The notes: generated by a model not told the origin, from the letters alone. A DNA stretch of 64,000 nt from JAJPKK01 sp963800215 (GCA_963800215.1 CAWCZY010000003.1:62001-126000); one strand, 5' to 3'. Counted from the first letter of the stretch, positions 43,513-53,584 are shown. Numbers and translations are program-made.

Positions 43513-46500
43513 CGCCCCTCCGATCCGCCGAACAGGCGGCGCCACAACCCGGGCCCGGCGCGGCCCTCGTCTCCCTCCCCCGCATGCGGGGGACGGTTGG
43601 GGAGGGGGCCCGCAGTCAGCGCGGCGAGCCTGCGTCCGAGTCGCTCGAAGAACTGCCTGATGATGACCTGGGTCGCGCCGTCGAGCAGCCGGCCGCCGAC
43701 GGCCGCCACCTTGCCGCCAATGGCGACGGCATAGTCGTAATCGATCCGCGTCCCGCGCTTCCGACGGCGATAGCCGCAGCAGGCCGGAACCCGACGCGCT
43801 GCCGAGCGGTCCGGTAAGCGCGCCGCCGATGCGGCCGGATGTTTCCGTCACCAGATCGGACAGGCCGACCGTCGCCGTGAAGCGCCCGCGCACCGGGCCG
43901 ACGCCCAGCGAAACGTCGGCGACATAGTCGTTCTCTCCCGTCTTGCGCAGATCATGGCAGCCGGGAATCACCGCCTTCAGGCTGTCGGGATCGAGCAGCG
44001 CGCGCCACACTGCGGCGGGCGGCGCCGCCACCTCGAACGAGCCCTCGCCGCGCATGGTGCGGCCTTCCCGCGATGTCTGCGCGGGAAGTTCCACCTTGGC
44101 GACGCCCGCGCCCGCCGGCCGCGGCGGCTCCGTTCCGGCCATCAATCCATGCAGGCGGCGCGGCGTCAGCGGCAGCGCGATGTCCTTGACGCCGAGCGCG
44201 TCGGCCACCGCATTGGCGATGCAGGCCGGCGTGCTCATGCAGTTGCCTTCCGCCAAGCCCTTGGCGCCGAGCGGCGTCAGCGGCGACGGCGTCTCCTGGT
44301 GCAAGATTTCTAGCCTGGGAATCTCGCTCGCGGTCGGGACGAGATAATCGGCGAAGGTGCCGGACAGGAAGCTGCCGTTTTCGTCATAGACGAATTCCTC
44401 GTAGAGCGCCGCCGCCACGCCCTGGGCGAAGGCGCCGTGCACCTGGCCGTCGGCGATCAGCGGATTGAGCAGCGTTCCCGCGTCATGCATGGAGACATAG
44501 CGGTCGATGCGGACCTGGAAGGTGACGGGATCGATCTCGACCCCGCACATGTCGAACACGAAGCCGTAGGTGAGCGAGGTGTTGATGCGGTCGTCGCGCG
44601 TCGGCGGCTCCAGCTCCGGCGGCGACCACACGCCGGTTTCGGACAGGCCGGGCGCCATGCCTTCCGGCAGCATCACCGGCGACCAATGCGCGGTGCCGGC
44701 GACGCGCCCGAACGGCAGCGCGTTGTCGGGATTGGAGCGGCTGCGGATCTTGCCGTCGGCGAACTCGATGTCGCCGGGAAGGATGTTGAGCTGCTTTGCC
44801 GCGATGGCGGCGAGCTTGTCGCGCATCTGGGTCGCGGCGAAATGGGCGGCGACCGCGGTGCCCGGCGAGAACCGGCAGGAATAGGTGCCGGCGGCGATCG
44901 ACCAGGGGTCCTTGCCGGTGTCGAGGGCGAGCGAGACCTCGATGTCGTCGGGGGCGAGCCCGAGCCGGTCGGCGACGATCTGCGACAGCACGGTCTCGTG
45001 GCCCTGGCCCTGCACGGTGACATCGGCGGTCATGGAGACCGCGCCGAGCGGATCGACATTGACGGTGACCATGGACACCGCGCCGTTCTTGGGGCCGGCG
45101 CGCTCGCGGGCGTCGGCGGAAAGCAGCGTCGAGAGGTAGCCCATGTTCGACATGCCGGGCTCGACCACGGCGGCAAAGCCGATGCCGTAGAGCCTGCCGG
45201 CGGCACGCGCGGCGTCGCGCTTGCGCTCAAGCTCGTCGAGCCGGCCGTCGCCGATCGTGGTTGCGACGGCGCGCTGGTATCCGCCGGAATCGTAGAGGGC
45301 GCCGGCGGCGGTGCGATAGGGGAATTTGGCCTCGGGAATGAGGTTGCGCCGGATCACGTCGAGATGATCGAGCCCGAGCTCGACGGCGATGCGCTGCACC
45401 AGCCGCTCGATGGCGAGATAGAGCTGCGGTCCGCCGAAGCCGCGGATCAGGCTCGCCGGCATCTTGTTGGTGAGCACGATGCGGTTGGTCACGTCCACAT
45501 TGGCGATGTCGTAGGCGCCGGTGACGGCGCCATGCATGCGGTAGAGCGGCCCCGGCATCGGCGCGCGCAGGAACGCGCCGTAGTCCTCGCGCTGGTCGAG
45601 CCGCAGCGCGAGGATGCGGCCCTCTTTGGTCACGGCCGCTTCGATCTCGGTGATGCGGTTGGGGCCTGAGCTTGCGGCGACGAGGTGCTCGACCCGATCT
45701 TCGACCCATTTCACCGGTCGCCCGGTGATCTTCGCGGCGATCGCGGTGAGCACGATATAGGGGAACACCGAGAGCTTGATGCCGAAGCTGCCGCCGCTGT
45801 CGGGCGGGATGCGCAGCCGCATCTTGGTGCCGGGCACGCGCAACGCCTTCGCCATCACCGGATGGGTGCAGAACGGGCCCTGGAAGTTCGCCATCACGTC
45901 GTAGCTCTTGTCGTGCGGGCGATATTCGGCGACGACGACGTAGCATTCCATCGGCGTGAAGGAGAGCCGCGGATAATCGACCGTGAGCGCGACCCGGGCA
46001 TCGGCCGCGGCGAAGGCGGCGGCGGTGTCGCCATAGCTGAACTTGCGGACCGATATCTCGTTGGTCTTGCACTCCGGGTGCAGCAGCGGCGCCGATCTGT
46101 CGCAGGCGGCGATCGGATCGATCACGGCGGCGAGCGGCTCGTAATCGACCATCACCAGTTCGGCCGCGTCCTCGGCGATGTAGCGGTCCTCGGCGACCAC
46201 CAGCGCCACCGCCTCGCCGACATAGCGCACGAGGCCGACCGCGAGCGACCATTGATGCACCGGCTGCTTCAGGGCGATCAGGAAGGGATCGGTGAGCTTG
46301 CGGACGTCCTCGCCGGTGATCACCGCGAGCACGCCGGGCAGCGCCTGCGCGGCGGCGGTGTCGATGCGCAGGATGTTCGCGTGGGCGTGCGGCGAGCGGA
46401 TCACATGGGCATGCAGCGTGCCGCGCGGCTCCGGCAGATCGTCGCCATAGCGGCCGCGTCCCGACAGCAGGGCGGGATCTTCCTTGCGGACCAGCGGTAC

Positions 46501-46518
46501 ACCGAGCCGAGACACCAA
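43509..46518 (-). CDS. Mo-cofactor large subunit fused to a C-terminal CoxG (SRPBCC) domain, frameshifted
   Basis: About 1,000 residues. Residues 1-770 are the XdhB/CoxL type: KEDPALLSGRGRYGDDL, GPNRITEIEAAVT, the loop SLIRGFGGPQLYLAIERLV (xanthine dehydrogenase form, not the AYXCSFR of CO dehydrogenase), VQGQGHETVLSQIVADRLG, and GAKGLAEGNCMSTPACIANA with the active Glu. From about 800 a SRPBCC domain follows (MRGEGSFEVAAPPAAVWRALLDPDSLKAVIPGCHDL), with a shift near 43748 after PSEAR. The tail includes a coding copy of a palindromic repeat. It hydroxylates an aldehyde or N-heterocycle with water as oxygen source. Confidence 0.88.
43566..43609. repeat. CCCTCCCC repeat inside the Mo-hydroxylase gene
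   Basis: CTCCCTCCCCCGCATGCGGG (43570-43589) followed by GGACGGTTGGGGAGGGGGC forms a hairpin like the left arm of the repeats at 38165 and 39930. Here it lies within the 3' coding end of the CoxL-CoxG gene, where it encodes about 14 residues (PLPNRPPHAGEGDE). Confidence 0.65.
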
Positions 46519-46748
46519 AGCACCGTCGAAGACATTTTCCGCGTGATCACACCATGCGGATCAGCGAAGGCCCGCGCATGACCGGGTTGAGCTGGGGCCG
46601 CACTAGCTAAACGCAGGCCGTCCCTGAGTAAAGGCATCGCCGCCGCAAGCCAGCCATTCCCAGCTCACGCTTGCGCTCGTGTTGATGTGGCGGCCAAGCA
46701 CGGGCATAACTCCGGCCCGGCGCGGGGTCGGACGGACTGGAACAGGCA

Positions 46749-48300
46749 ATGAACATCGAACGCAAGCCGGTCGCCTATGGCGATCTCCGGGGCTGGATCA
46801 AGGCGCTCCACGCCGCCGGCGAGATCAAGGAGATCGACGCCGAGATCGACTGGAACATCGAGATCGGCACCGTGATGCGGCTCGCCCAGGGCACCGGCGA
46901 CGGTCCCGCCCTGCTGTTCAACAACATCAAGGACTACGGCGCCAATGCCCGGTGCCGCCGCATCTTCGGCTGCGGGCTGTCGAGCTACCGGCGCGTCGCC
47001 ATGATGCTCGGCGTCGCCCCCGACACCCATCCGCGCGAACTGGTCAAGATGGGCCGCAACGTTCTCAGCGACGGCATTGCCCCGAAGATCGTCGCCACCG
47101 GCCCGGTGAAGGAGAACATCGTCACCGGCGACGACATCGACCTCTACGAGCTGCCGTCGCCATGGTGGAACCGGCTCGACGGCGGACGCTATCTCCTCAC
47201 CTATGGCGGCTGCGTCACCAAGGACCACGACACCGGCGTGATGAATGTCGGCATCTATCGCGGCATGGTGGCGAGCAAGACCGAAATTCCGATCCTGATG
47301 TGGAAGGCCCAGCATGTCGGCCAGCATGCCACGTCGTGGGAACGCGCCGGGCATAACGAGATGCCGATCGCGGTCGCGATCGGCTGGGAGCCCGTCGCTC
47401 GGCTTCACCGGCGGCGCGCCGGTGGCCAAGGGCGTGTGCGAATACGACGTGATGGGGGCGATCCGCGGCGCCCCGGTCGAGCTCGTCAAATGCGAGACCG
47501 TCGACCTCCACGTGCCCGCGACCGCGGAGATCGTGATCGAGGGCTATGTCCAGCTCGATCCCGCGAAGTTCGCCATGGAAGGCCCGTTCGCCGAATTCAC
47601 CGGGTATCTCGCCGGCGACAAGTCGCCCAAGCCGACCATCCGCGTCACCGCCATCACCCATCGCAACGATCCGATCCTGCGCGGCTCGATCGAGGGTTCG
47701 CTGCCGGGCAGCTTCTCGGAGAACGCCGATCTGCTCCTCGATCATGCGGGCGGCGACCGCATGGTCGGTGCTGGAGCGCGCCGGCGTTCCCGGCATCACC
47801 GACGTGTGGTGCCCGCCGGTCCATGCCGGCATCAACCTGCTGATCCAGATGAAGCAGAGCTATCGCGGCCAGGCCAAGCAGGCGGCGAACGCGATCTGGG
47901 GCTCATCGGCCGCCCATGTCCGCTACAAGCACATCACCGTGGTCGACGACGACATCGACATCCACGACTACGCCGCGGTCGACTGGGCGATCGCCTACCG
48001 GGTCAATGCCGGCGAAGACGACATCATCATCATGCCGTCCACCTTCGGCGCCGGCCTCGATCCCGTCGACGCGCCGGCGCGACCGCAACCCCGCGCTGTT
48101 CGGTACCGGCAAGTGGAACCGGGTGCTGATCGATGCCACCATGAATCTCGACTACGACCCCGATCCCGATCTCGGCGGCGCGCGCTTTCCGCCCAAGGTG
48201 TGGCCGACCGAATCGGATGTCGCTGCGGTGACGCGGCGCTGGAGCGAATTCGGATTGAAGCCGCTGCCGAGTCGAAGCTGCGGGGCAGGGCCCTTTACCT
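46749..48300 (+). CDS. second UbiD-type decarboxylase, frameshifted three times
   Basis: About 510 residues from MNIERKPVAYGDLRGWIKAL. The prFMN/metal region is KDHDTGVMNVGIYRGMVASK and the catalytic segment EIVIEGYVQLDPAKFAMEGPFAEFTGYLAGDKS; DIDIHDYAAVDWAIAYRVNA follows. Frame breaks, each an extra base, lie near 47394 (GWEP|SLGFTGG), 47767 (DRMV|VLERAG) and 48073 (VDA|RRDRNPALFG). The exact stop is unclear: the frame after WSEFGLKPLP runs open past 48300. It shares an intergenic region with the Mo-hydroxylase operon and probably acts in the same pathway. Confidence 0.85.
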
Positions 48301-48355
48301 CGCCCCGCGCAGTCGGGCACTCCGCGCCGGGCAAGGGGCCATCCTCGAGTCTGCG

Positions 48356-48402
48356 GAAGGCCCCCTCCCCCGTCCCTCCCCGCTATCGGGGGAGGGAGAT
48401 AG
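48356..48402. repeat. CCCTCCCC repeat between UbiD and alpha/beta hydrolase genes
   Basis: CCCCCTCCCCCGTCCCTCCC then CGCTATCGGGGGAGGGAGA. Short hairpin of the same family as 36320, with a stop codon TAG inside (48400-48402). It ends 20 bases before the next gene and can end the UbiD transcript. Confidence 0.55.
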
Positions 48403-48421
48403 CAACAACCGGAGATCATCG

Positions 48422-49335
48422 ATGCGTTTGGAAGTGCCGGCTCCCCATGAGACCTTCGAGGTCGCGTTGGAGGATGGAGCCCGGATCAAGGTGCGACGGC
48501 ATGGCCGGCCCGGCGGCGTGCGCCTGTTCCTCAGCCACGGCAATGGCTTCGCCATCGACGGCTATCTGCCGTTTTGGCAGCATTTCCTGATCGGCTACGA
48601 GGTCATCGTCTTCGATTTCCGCAACCACGGCCAGAACGTCCCGGTGACGCCCGGCCAACCACACCTATGCGCAGCTCACCCGCGATCTCGAGCGGGTCTA
48701 CCAGGCCGTCTGCGCCAGGCTCGGCAGCCGCAAGTCGGCCGGCATCTTCCATTCCATGTCGGGCCGCACCGCGATGAAACATGCCATCGAGATCGGCTTT
48801 CGCTGGGATGCGCTGGTGCTGTTCGACCCGCCCAACGTTCCCCCGCCCGGCCATCCCGTCTATGCCGCCATGGAAGCATTCGAGGCGCGGCTGACCGCGT
48901 TCGCCGGCAATCGCCGCAGCCATTATGCGAGCGTCGAGGAGCTTGCGGTCGAGTTCGCGAAGTCGCGGGCCGGGCAGCGCCTGGGCGCCCGGCGTCCATG
49001 ACCTGATGGCGCGCGCGGTGCTGCGCGAGAATCCGGCCGGCGACGGCTTCGTGCTGGTGTGCGACCCCGCCAACGAGGCCGGCATCTATGCCGAGGCGAT
49101 GGCCATGAACCTGTGGCCCAAGGCGAGCGACTTTCGCGGGCCGGTCAAGCTGATCGGCGCCGATCCCGACCTCAAGGGCGGACCGCCGACCGGCCGCGCC
49201 AACCAGGCGCTGGGCACCGAGAACGGCTACGACTACAGCTTCGTCCCCGGCACCGGGCACCTGCTGCAGGTCGAAAATCCCGAGGACTGTGCCCGGCAGA
49301 CGCTGGCATTCCTCGGCGAATGCGGGCTGAAGTGA
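48422..49335 (+). CDS. alpha/beta hydrolase, frameshifted twice
   Basis: About 300 residues from MRLEVPAPHETFEVALEDGA. The oxyanion region is RLFLSHGNGFAIDGYLPFWQHF, the nucleophile is in KSAGIFHSMSGRTAMKHAIE, and the His in FVPGTGHLLQVENPEDCARQTL completes the triad. Frame breaks lie near 48652 (TPG|ANHTYAQLTRDLERVY) and near 48980 (SRAGQR|WAPGVHDLMARAV). The downstream half is well kept. Likely an esterase or C-C hydrolase of the same catabolic cluster. Confidence 0.82.
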
Positions 49336-49381
49336 GAGCTCGTCAAACCTAACGCGCCATCATCCTGAGTTCCCGAGCCCG

Positions 49382-49885
49382 TCACCGCGCCGGCCATCCC
49401 GCAGAGCACCGGTTCTCGCTGGAGCACTTGTCGCCGATCACGGCGACGCCCTGGACCTCGATCAGCATTCCCGGCACGGCGAAATTCGATACTGTGATGA
49501 GCGCGCTGCCGGGATAGTTGCCGTCGGGAAAAATTTCCTTGCGCAATTCGGTGAGACGGTCGCCGTTGCGGGGGTCGTTGATGAAGACCGTCATGGTGAC
49601 GAGATTGGCGATGCCGCCGCCGGCCTTTTGCAGCGTCTGGTCCATCAGGCGGAAGATCTGCCGGGCCTGGCCCTCGAAATTGCCGGAGAGGTCGTGGCCC
49701 TGGTCGTCCTGCAGCGCGGTCTGGCCCGCGAGCCAGACGGTGCGCCCGCCCTCGGTGATGACGCCCGGCGAAAACGCCCGGGCTTTCTGCCGCTCGGTCT
49801 TGTCCATGTATTCGGCCGCCAGTGCCGTCGCGCTGAAAGCGGCGACGAGGGTGCAGGTCAAGGCCAGCCGTGAATGGATGCGCAT
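49382..49885 (-). CDS. secreted RidA family protein
   Basis: 167 residues from MRIHSRLALTCTLVAAFSA at 49885, chosen because it begins a signal peptide ending ALAAEY. The RidA (YjgF) domain runs FSPGVITEGGRTVWLAGQTALQDD, QIFRLMDQTLQKAGGGIANLVTMTVFINDPRN and SALITVSNFAVPGMLIEVQGVAVI. Cytosolic RidA clears reactive enamines; the secreted subfamily is less understood, and the usual catalytic Arg is replaced here by the PGMLIE context. Ends with a Cys pair (KCSSENRC). Confidence 0.86.
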   Translation of the reverse strand: MRIHSRLALTCTLVAAFSATALAAEYMDKTERQKARAFSPGVITEGGRTVWLAGQTALQDDQGHDLSGNFEGQARQIFRLMDQTLQKAGGGIANLVTMTVFINDPRNGDRLTELRKEIFPDGNYPGSALITVSNFAVPGMLIEVQGVAVIGDKCSSENRCSAGWPAR

Positions 49886-50041
49886 CGATACCCTCCAATA
49901 GTTCAGGATCGGCGCAATGTAGCGCATTCCGGCCGGCATCGGCACCAATGACCTCGTGAGAGTTCCCGTTCGCAAAATTCGTCCGCGGAACCGCGATTTT
50001 TTTGCTCCATAGGCGGCTGCGATGCGGTACAAATCGAATCG

Positions 50042-51019
50042 ATGCGCACACTCGCTTCGAGCTTCGCAATCGTCCTCGTGCTCGCCGCCGCGACCGCCGC
50101 GGTCGCGCAGGACCCGGGCACGCTGGACCCGCAACCGCTGCCGCCGCTCGCCCATCCCGACGATCCGAAAACCCCGGCGAAGCAACTATTCGGCCGCAAG
50201 GTCGCGCCGACGGGCGGCCCGTCGCACGTGGTCGGATTCTATTCGAGCGGCTGCCTCGCCGGCGGCACCGCGCTGCCGATCAACGGCCCCGCCTGGCAGG
50301 TGATGCGGCTGTCGCGCAATCGCAATTGGGGCCATCCCGACCTGATCGGTTCCTCGAAAGGCTCGGCACCAAGGTCGCCAAGGCCGGCACTTGGCCCGGC
50401 CTCCTGGTCGGCGACATGTCGCAGCCGCGCGGCGGCCCCATGATGACCGGCCATGCCAGCCACCAGGTCGGCCTCGATGCCGACATCTGGCTGTCGCCGA
50501 TGCCGCCGCGCGAGCTGACCCGCGCCGAGCGCGAGGAAATGTCGGCCACCATGGTCGTCGCGGACGACCGGCGCGACGTCGATCCCAAGGTCTGGACACC
50601 GGGTCACTTCGCCGTCATCAAGGCGGCCGCTTCGGACCCCGAAGTGCAGCGGATTTTCGTCAACGCCGCCATCAAGAGGGCACTGTGCCGCGAGGCCGGA
50701 AGCGACCGCGCCTGGCTGCGAAAAAGTGCGGCCGTGGTGGGGGCACGACTACCATTTCCACGTCCGGATTCGCTGCCCGGCCGACAGCCCCGGATGCAAG
50801 CCGCAGCCGCCGGCGACCGGAGGCGACGGCTGCAGCGGCAAGGACCTCAGCTATTGGTTCACCGACGCCGTGCTCCACCCCAAGCCATCGCCGGTCCCGG
50901 AAGCGCCGAGACCGGGGAAACCCATGTCGAGCCTCCCTCCGGCCTGCCGCGCGGTGCTGGCGGCACCTGACCGTCAAGCGGAGAGTGCCGGGTCCGGGGG
51001 TCACGGGACGGTGCGCTGA
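50042..51019 (+). CDS. mepA: penicillin-insensitive murein endopeptidase MepA, frameshifted twice
   Basis: About 325 residues with a signal peptide ending AVAQD. Zinc ligands of the LAS superfamily are seen: GGPMMTGHASHQVGLDADIWL (His and Asp) and WWGHDYHFHVRIRCP (three His). The last Cys-rich part CPADSPGCKPQPPATGGDGC is typical. Frame breaks are near 50347 (DLI|RFLERLGTKV, missing base) and 50721-50726 (an A-run: WLRK|VRPWWGHD). MepA cuts the D-Ala-meso-DAP cross-links in the periplasm. Confidence 0.88.
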
Positions 51020-51052
51020 CCGCATTGCTCCGCAAGAAGCACGCAGCGCCGC

Positions 51053-52030
51053 TCACTGGGCGGCGAAGCCGGTCTCCTTGAGCATCGGCTTCCAGCGCGC
51101 GATCTCGCCTGCGATGAAGGCGCGAAACTCCGCGACGTCGAACGATTCCGGCACCAGCCCGTCTTCGCGCAGGCGCTTCTGGATATCCGGCCGCTGCACC
51201 AGCTTCACGATCTCGCGGTTGACCTTCTCGGCGATGTCGCGCGGCAGCCCAGCCGGCGCGGCGAGCGCGAACCAGTTGGTGCTGACGAGATCGGGATAGC
51301 CGAGTTCGGCAAAGGTCGGCACCTCCGCATAGTCGGGCAGCCGCGTCTTGAAGGTATGGGCGAGCGCCAGCGCGGTGTGGCCGTGGATCAGGCCGGAGCC
51401 GGACGATACGGTCTGGGCGGAGAAGTCGAGATGGCCGCCGATCAGATCGGTCAGACCCTGGGAGGCGCCCTTGTAGGGCACGTGCTCGACGGGGATGCCG
51501 GCCTTGCGGCCGAAATATTCCGCCAGCAGATGGCCGTTGCTGCCGACGCCGGAGGACGAAAAGGTCAGCGGGCGGCCACCCGTCTTGCCGCGCGCGACGA
51601 GATCGCCGAGGCTCTTCACCGGGCTCGCCGTGCTCACCAGGAAGGCCACCGGCGAGCCCGCGAGATAGGCGATGTGGGTGAGATCGTTGAGCGGATCGTA
51701 GCCGGCCTTCGGATTGATGATCGGCGTCAGCGCCAGCAGCGAAAGCGTGGTGATGACGAAATTATATCCGTCCGGTTCCGCGTGCGCTACGAATTGAAGC
51801 GCGATCGACCCGGCTGCCCCCGCGCGCGTCTCGACGAAGAATTGCTGGCCGAACGCGATGGAGAGCTGGTCGGCGGCGAGCCGCGCCAGCACATCGGCGG
51901 CGCCGCCCGGCGCAAATCCGTTGACGATCCGCACCGGCCGGCTCGGCCACTCGTCGGCGCGGCCTGCGATCGGCGTCAGCGCGGCGGCGAGGCATGCGGC
52001 CGCCACCAGCATATTGTGAAGCCGCCTCAC
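51053..52030 (-). CDS. Bug family (TctC-like) periplasmic binding protein, orphan
   Basis: 325 residues, signal peptide ending AGRADE. Family motifs: WPSRPVRIVNGFAPGGAADVLA, FVETRAGAAGSIALQFVA, INPKAGYDPLNDLTHIAYL, YAEVPTFAELGYPDL. The family's usual Asn in the Arg-Ala-Gly loop is replaced by Thr (ETRAGAAG). No permease nearby; it may serve the catabolic block to its left. The gene is intact. Confidence 0.9.
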   Translation of the reverse strand: MRRLHNMLVAAACLAAALTPIAGRADEWPSRPVRIVNGFAPGGAADVLARLAADQLSIAFGQQFFVETRAGAAGSIALQFVAHAEPDGYNFVITTLSLLALTPIINPKAGYDPLNDLTHIAYLAGSPVAFLVSTASPVKSLGDLVARGKTGGRPLTFSSSGVGSNGHLLAEYFGRKAGIPVEHVPYKGASQGLTDLIGGHLDFSAQTVSSGSGLIHGHTALALAHTFKTRLPDYAEVPTFAELGYPDLVSTNWFALAAPAGLPRDIAEKVNREIVKLVQRPDIQKRLREDGLVPESFDVAEFRAFIAGEIARWKPMLKETGFAAQ

Positions 52031-52161
52031 GCGCCGCCTCCCGATGGAGTTGCTTGTGCGCGTGAACTTAGCCCGATGAGGCGGGATTGCAACCTCGCGT
52101 CAGGAACGCATTTCGGGCTCGCCGCTTCGCGCGTGTGGCGCGGGATGCAGGCGAGGCGTGA

Positions 52162-52371
52162 CTAAGCGGCGAGGCTCCGGAACGACGTGCGGGTGCGCTC
52201 GGAGAGCCAGGAGCGCGCCTTGGTTTCGATCCACTGCAACGCTTCCTGCTGCGAAACGAAACCGGGAATGTGGTCGCGCTTGCCGTAGGCCCACGCGACC
52301 CGGACGTACCACCCCGGCGCGGACTTGAGGCGGCGCGCCTCGAAGGAAGGATGGGCGCTTGCTTCGTTCAT
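52162..52371 (-). CDS. small hypothetical protein, WIETKA-type
   Basis: 69 residues from MNEASAHPSFEARRLKSAPG at 52371. The body WYVRVAWAYGKRDHIPGFVSQQEALQWIETKARSWL resembles short rhizobial proteins in which a beta-strand pair is followed by a helix with the WI..KA..W pattern. No function known. Placed alone after a Bug gene. Confidence 0.65.
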   Translation of the reverse strand: MNEASAHPSFEARRLKSAPGWYVRVAWAYGKRDHIPGFVSQQEALQWIETKARSWLSERTRTSFRSLAA

Positions 52372-52703
52372 GATTGCACCTTGACTTTGATCTGCATGCG
52401 AACCTCCTGTGTGCTAACCGTGCCGCTCGCCGTTTGTTCCAGGCTGCGGGCGCGGGCCTGTCACCGGGCTGCGCGTCGCGGAGGTGGGCGCGCAACCGTG
52501 CCTCGTTACTCTGCGAATCGCATTGTGGATCAGAAACGCCGACGGGAGTGTGACATTCATCACCCAGAGCTCATCCCTGCTGAATCATCGCAAATCGTGC
52601 TTTCCCAATCCGCCTCTCTAATCTGCGTCACCAATCCTTCAGCTCGCGACAGCTTTGTGTTCGACGCGGCTGCGCCGCAGCGAATGGTCCTATGCCTTTT
52701 GCG
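52372..52703. other. intergenic stretch, no gene seen
   Basis: About 330 bases between divergently oriented 3' and 5' ends. A ribosome-site-like AGGAGG lies just before the small gene at 52371 on the minus strand. The remainder is less GC-rich (ACATTCATCACCC, ATCATCGCAAATC) and shows no coding signal. Confidence 0.4.
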
Positions 52704-53574
52704 TCAGGCGGAACCCGAGAGCACGATGGCGAGGCCTGCGAGCTGCGCGAGCGTCGGTTGCTCGCCGAGCGCGACATAGCCGACCAGCAGCGTGAACCCC
52801 GGCACCAGGGAAGGAAACACCGCCGCGCGGGAGGCGCCGAGCAGCACCACGGAACGGGCGAACAGGTAGATCGCGCGCCGGTCCTGAAAACACGCCCTGC
52901 ACCACCGCCTGGAGCAGCGTTCTCGGCCCATCCGGCGGCGATCATGCGATCGAATCCGAACGCCGCGGCATGGATCGGGACGTAGAACAGGGTCAGCGTG
53001 CTGATCACGGCGGTCGCGCGCATCGGATAGATGCGCCACAGCCGCAGCAGGATGCCGAATATCGCAAACATCACTCCCGCCATGGCGAAGGTCGAAGTCG
53101 CCGAGGAGCCCATGGGTGCCGATGGTCGACAGCGCCTCGCCGCCGATCACCGCAAGACCGGCCACGATGGCGATCGCACCATAGATGCGGACCCGCGGCA
53201 GCTTTTCCCCGAGCACGACCGGCGCCAGGAACATCCCCGCCGAGCGCGGCGCAGGAAGGCTGGATCACGGCGCCATGTGCGAGCGGCACCAGGAGAAAGC
53301 CGGTGACGCTCACCACCGCCTGGCCGGGGCCGCCGAGCAGCGCCAGCATCGCGCCGCGGCCCCAGCCGACGCCGTTGAGGTCGCGCGCGCCGTGGCTCAG
53401 CACGCTCGGCAGGAAGGCGAAGCCGGCCCAGACATAGCGATGGAAGGCGATGTCGAACGGTGACAATCCGATCGCGACGCCGTGGCGCGCGGCGGCGAGG
53501 CCCCCCGCCCAGAAGATCGCCGCACCGACGCCGCACGCGATACCGGCAACGAGGCCCGCCGGACGCGCGGCCAT
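52704..53574 (-). pseudogene. EamA/DMT family transporter, several frameshifts
   Basis: Pieces in order reconstruct a ten-span EamA permease of about 290 residues from ATG at 53574: MAARPAGLVAGIACGVGAAIFWAG, FDIAFHRYVWAGFAFLPSVLS, FLLVPLAHGAVIQPSCAALGG, MFLAPVVLGEKLPRVRIYGAIAIVAGLAVIGGEAL, FAMAGVMFAIFGILLRLWR, ATAVISTLTLFYVPIHAA and SLVPGFTLLVGYVALGEQPTLAQLAGLAIVLSGSA. Breaks occur near 53238, 53088, 52920 and 52888, at least four. Each piece is well conserved. Likely an amino acid or metabolite exporter. The next gene starts just upstream. Confidence 0.8.
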
Positions 53575-53584
53575 CCGCGTCGCG

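Noticed and set aside
42586..46518. One very long frame joining the Mo subunit, its fused domain and most of the FAD subunit
   Set aside because: The join arises from a frameshift near 43748 that removes the stop; motifs show separate genes with overlapping stop and start (ATGA near 43509-43512).
43509..46518. Reading the Mo-hydroxylase as form I carbon monoxide dehydrogenase
   Set aside because: The diagnostic AYXCSFR loop is absent; the corresponding loop is RGFGGPQ as in xanthine and aldehyde oxidoreductases.
36319..48420. CCCTCCCC repeats considered as a CRISPR array
   Set aside because: Copies are palindromic, irregularly spaced by kilobases, and have no spacer pattern or Cas genes.
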